A stretch of 5,934 bases of DNA from positions 1 through 5,934 of the forward strand of contig JAFSFK010000139.1 of assembly GCA_017435245.1 (NCBI GenBank), given 5' to 3'. A model generated the notes under the pieces. It did no database searches. It was not told where the DNA came from and saw only the letters and a list, made by a program, of their open reading frames with translations. The stretch is from Oscillospiraceae bacterium. GTDB taxonomy: Bacteria > Bacillota > Clostridia > Oscillospirales > Oscillospiraceae. Below, one piece after another: positions 5,829 through 5,934 of the stretch (the first letter of the stretch is position 1; every line of letters starts with the position of its first letter). The position numbers and the translations under genes were made by a program.

Positions 5829-5850
5829 TTATCGAGCTGACGCTCGATAA
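5829..5850 (+). terminator. Hairpin just after cysK, possible terminator
   Basis: TTATCGAGC (5829-5837), loop TGAC, and GCTCGATAA (5842-5850) form a perfect 9-bp stem starting 8 nt after the cysK stop. Allowing two single-base bulges, the stem extends outward to CAAT/ATTG. The downstream sequence is A-rich (TAATTGAAAA), with no T tract, so it is not a standard intrinsic terminator. It may protect the 3' end or be part of the repeat that covers this region. Confidence 0.4.
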
Positions 5851-5854
5851 TAAT

Positions 5855-5883
5855 TGAAAATGGAAAATGGATAATGGAAAATG
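5855..5883. repeat. Heptamer tandem repeat
   Basis: The units TGAAAA, TGGAAAA, TGGATAA and TGGAAAA follow one another without gaps, giving a 7-nt period. TGGAAAATG occurs exactly at 5861-5869 and 5875-5883. The block lies between two hairpins downstream of cysK. I recall similar A-rich runs between genes of gut Clostridia, but cannot confirm the family here. Confidence 0.65.
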
Positions 5884-5888
5884 ATTGT

Positions 5889-5918
5889 GTGGCCTTCGGC
5901 CACTATTTAAATTATTTT
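5889..5918 (+). terminator. Possible distal terminator of cysK
   Basis: GTGGCC (5889-5894), loop TTC, GGCCAC (5898-5903) form a 6-bp GC-rich stem followed by TATTTAAATTATTTT, an AT-rich and partly T-rich tail. It lies about 70 nt after the cysK stop. A further small palindrome follows, ATTTTCC (5914-5920) and GGAAAAT (5924-5930). The T tract is interrupted, so termination here is plausible rather than certain. Confidence 0.4.
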
Positions 5919-5934
5919 CCAGAGGAAAATACCA

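Overview
The window holds a compact set of amino-acid genes centred on serine and cysteine synthesis. GC content looks moderate by eye, genes are tightly packed with strong AGGAGG-type ribosome binding sites, and promoters are of the sigma-A type. The long form of serine acetyltransferase, the serC-DUF1015 pair and the style of the intergenic hairpin repeats all suggest an anaerobic Firmicute of the class Clostridia, perhaps a gut Oscillospiraceae/Ruminococcaceae relative. The family-level guess comes from memory of similar repeats and is inference.

Layout from left to right. Positions 1-205 are non-coding: a long imperfect hairpin, two perfect hairpins, and a terminator-like stem closing the first operon. 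Positions 206-2550 (minus strand) are a two-gene unit, serC followed after 2 nt by a DUF1015 gene. Positions 2551-2681 hold the serC leader and a strong 11-bp stem terminator for the next unit. Positions 2682-4762 (minus strand) are a second two-gene unit, cysE followed after 8 nt by a Gfo/Idh/MocA-family oxidoreductase. Positions 4763-4890 are a divergent control region: two back-to-back promoters whose -35 boxes form the arms of a perfect inverted repeat. Positions 4891-5820 (plus strand) encode cysK. Positions 5821-5934 are again non-coding repeat sequence, with hairpins and a heptamer tandem repeat.

How the genes work together. SerC makes phosphoserine from 3-phosphohydroxypyruvate. CysE acetylates serine to O-acetylserine, and CysK converts that plus sulfide to cysteine. 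SerA and a recognisable SerB phosphatase are absent from the window. DUF1015 proteins are commonly found beside serC/serA in Clostridia and carry a DGHHR motif reminiscent of the ParB/sulfiredoxin/SerK fold, so this one may act in the same pathway; that is a hypothesis. The oxidoreductase is clear at family level, but its substrate and its reason for following cysE are unknown.

I did not find a wholly new system. The points most worth following up are the DUF1015 protein, the cysteine-rich tail on CysE, the symmetrical divergent promoter, and related repeat sequences at both ends of the window.
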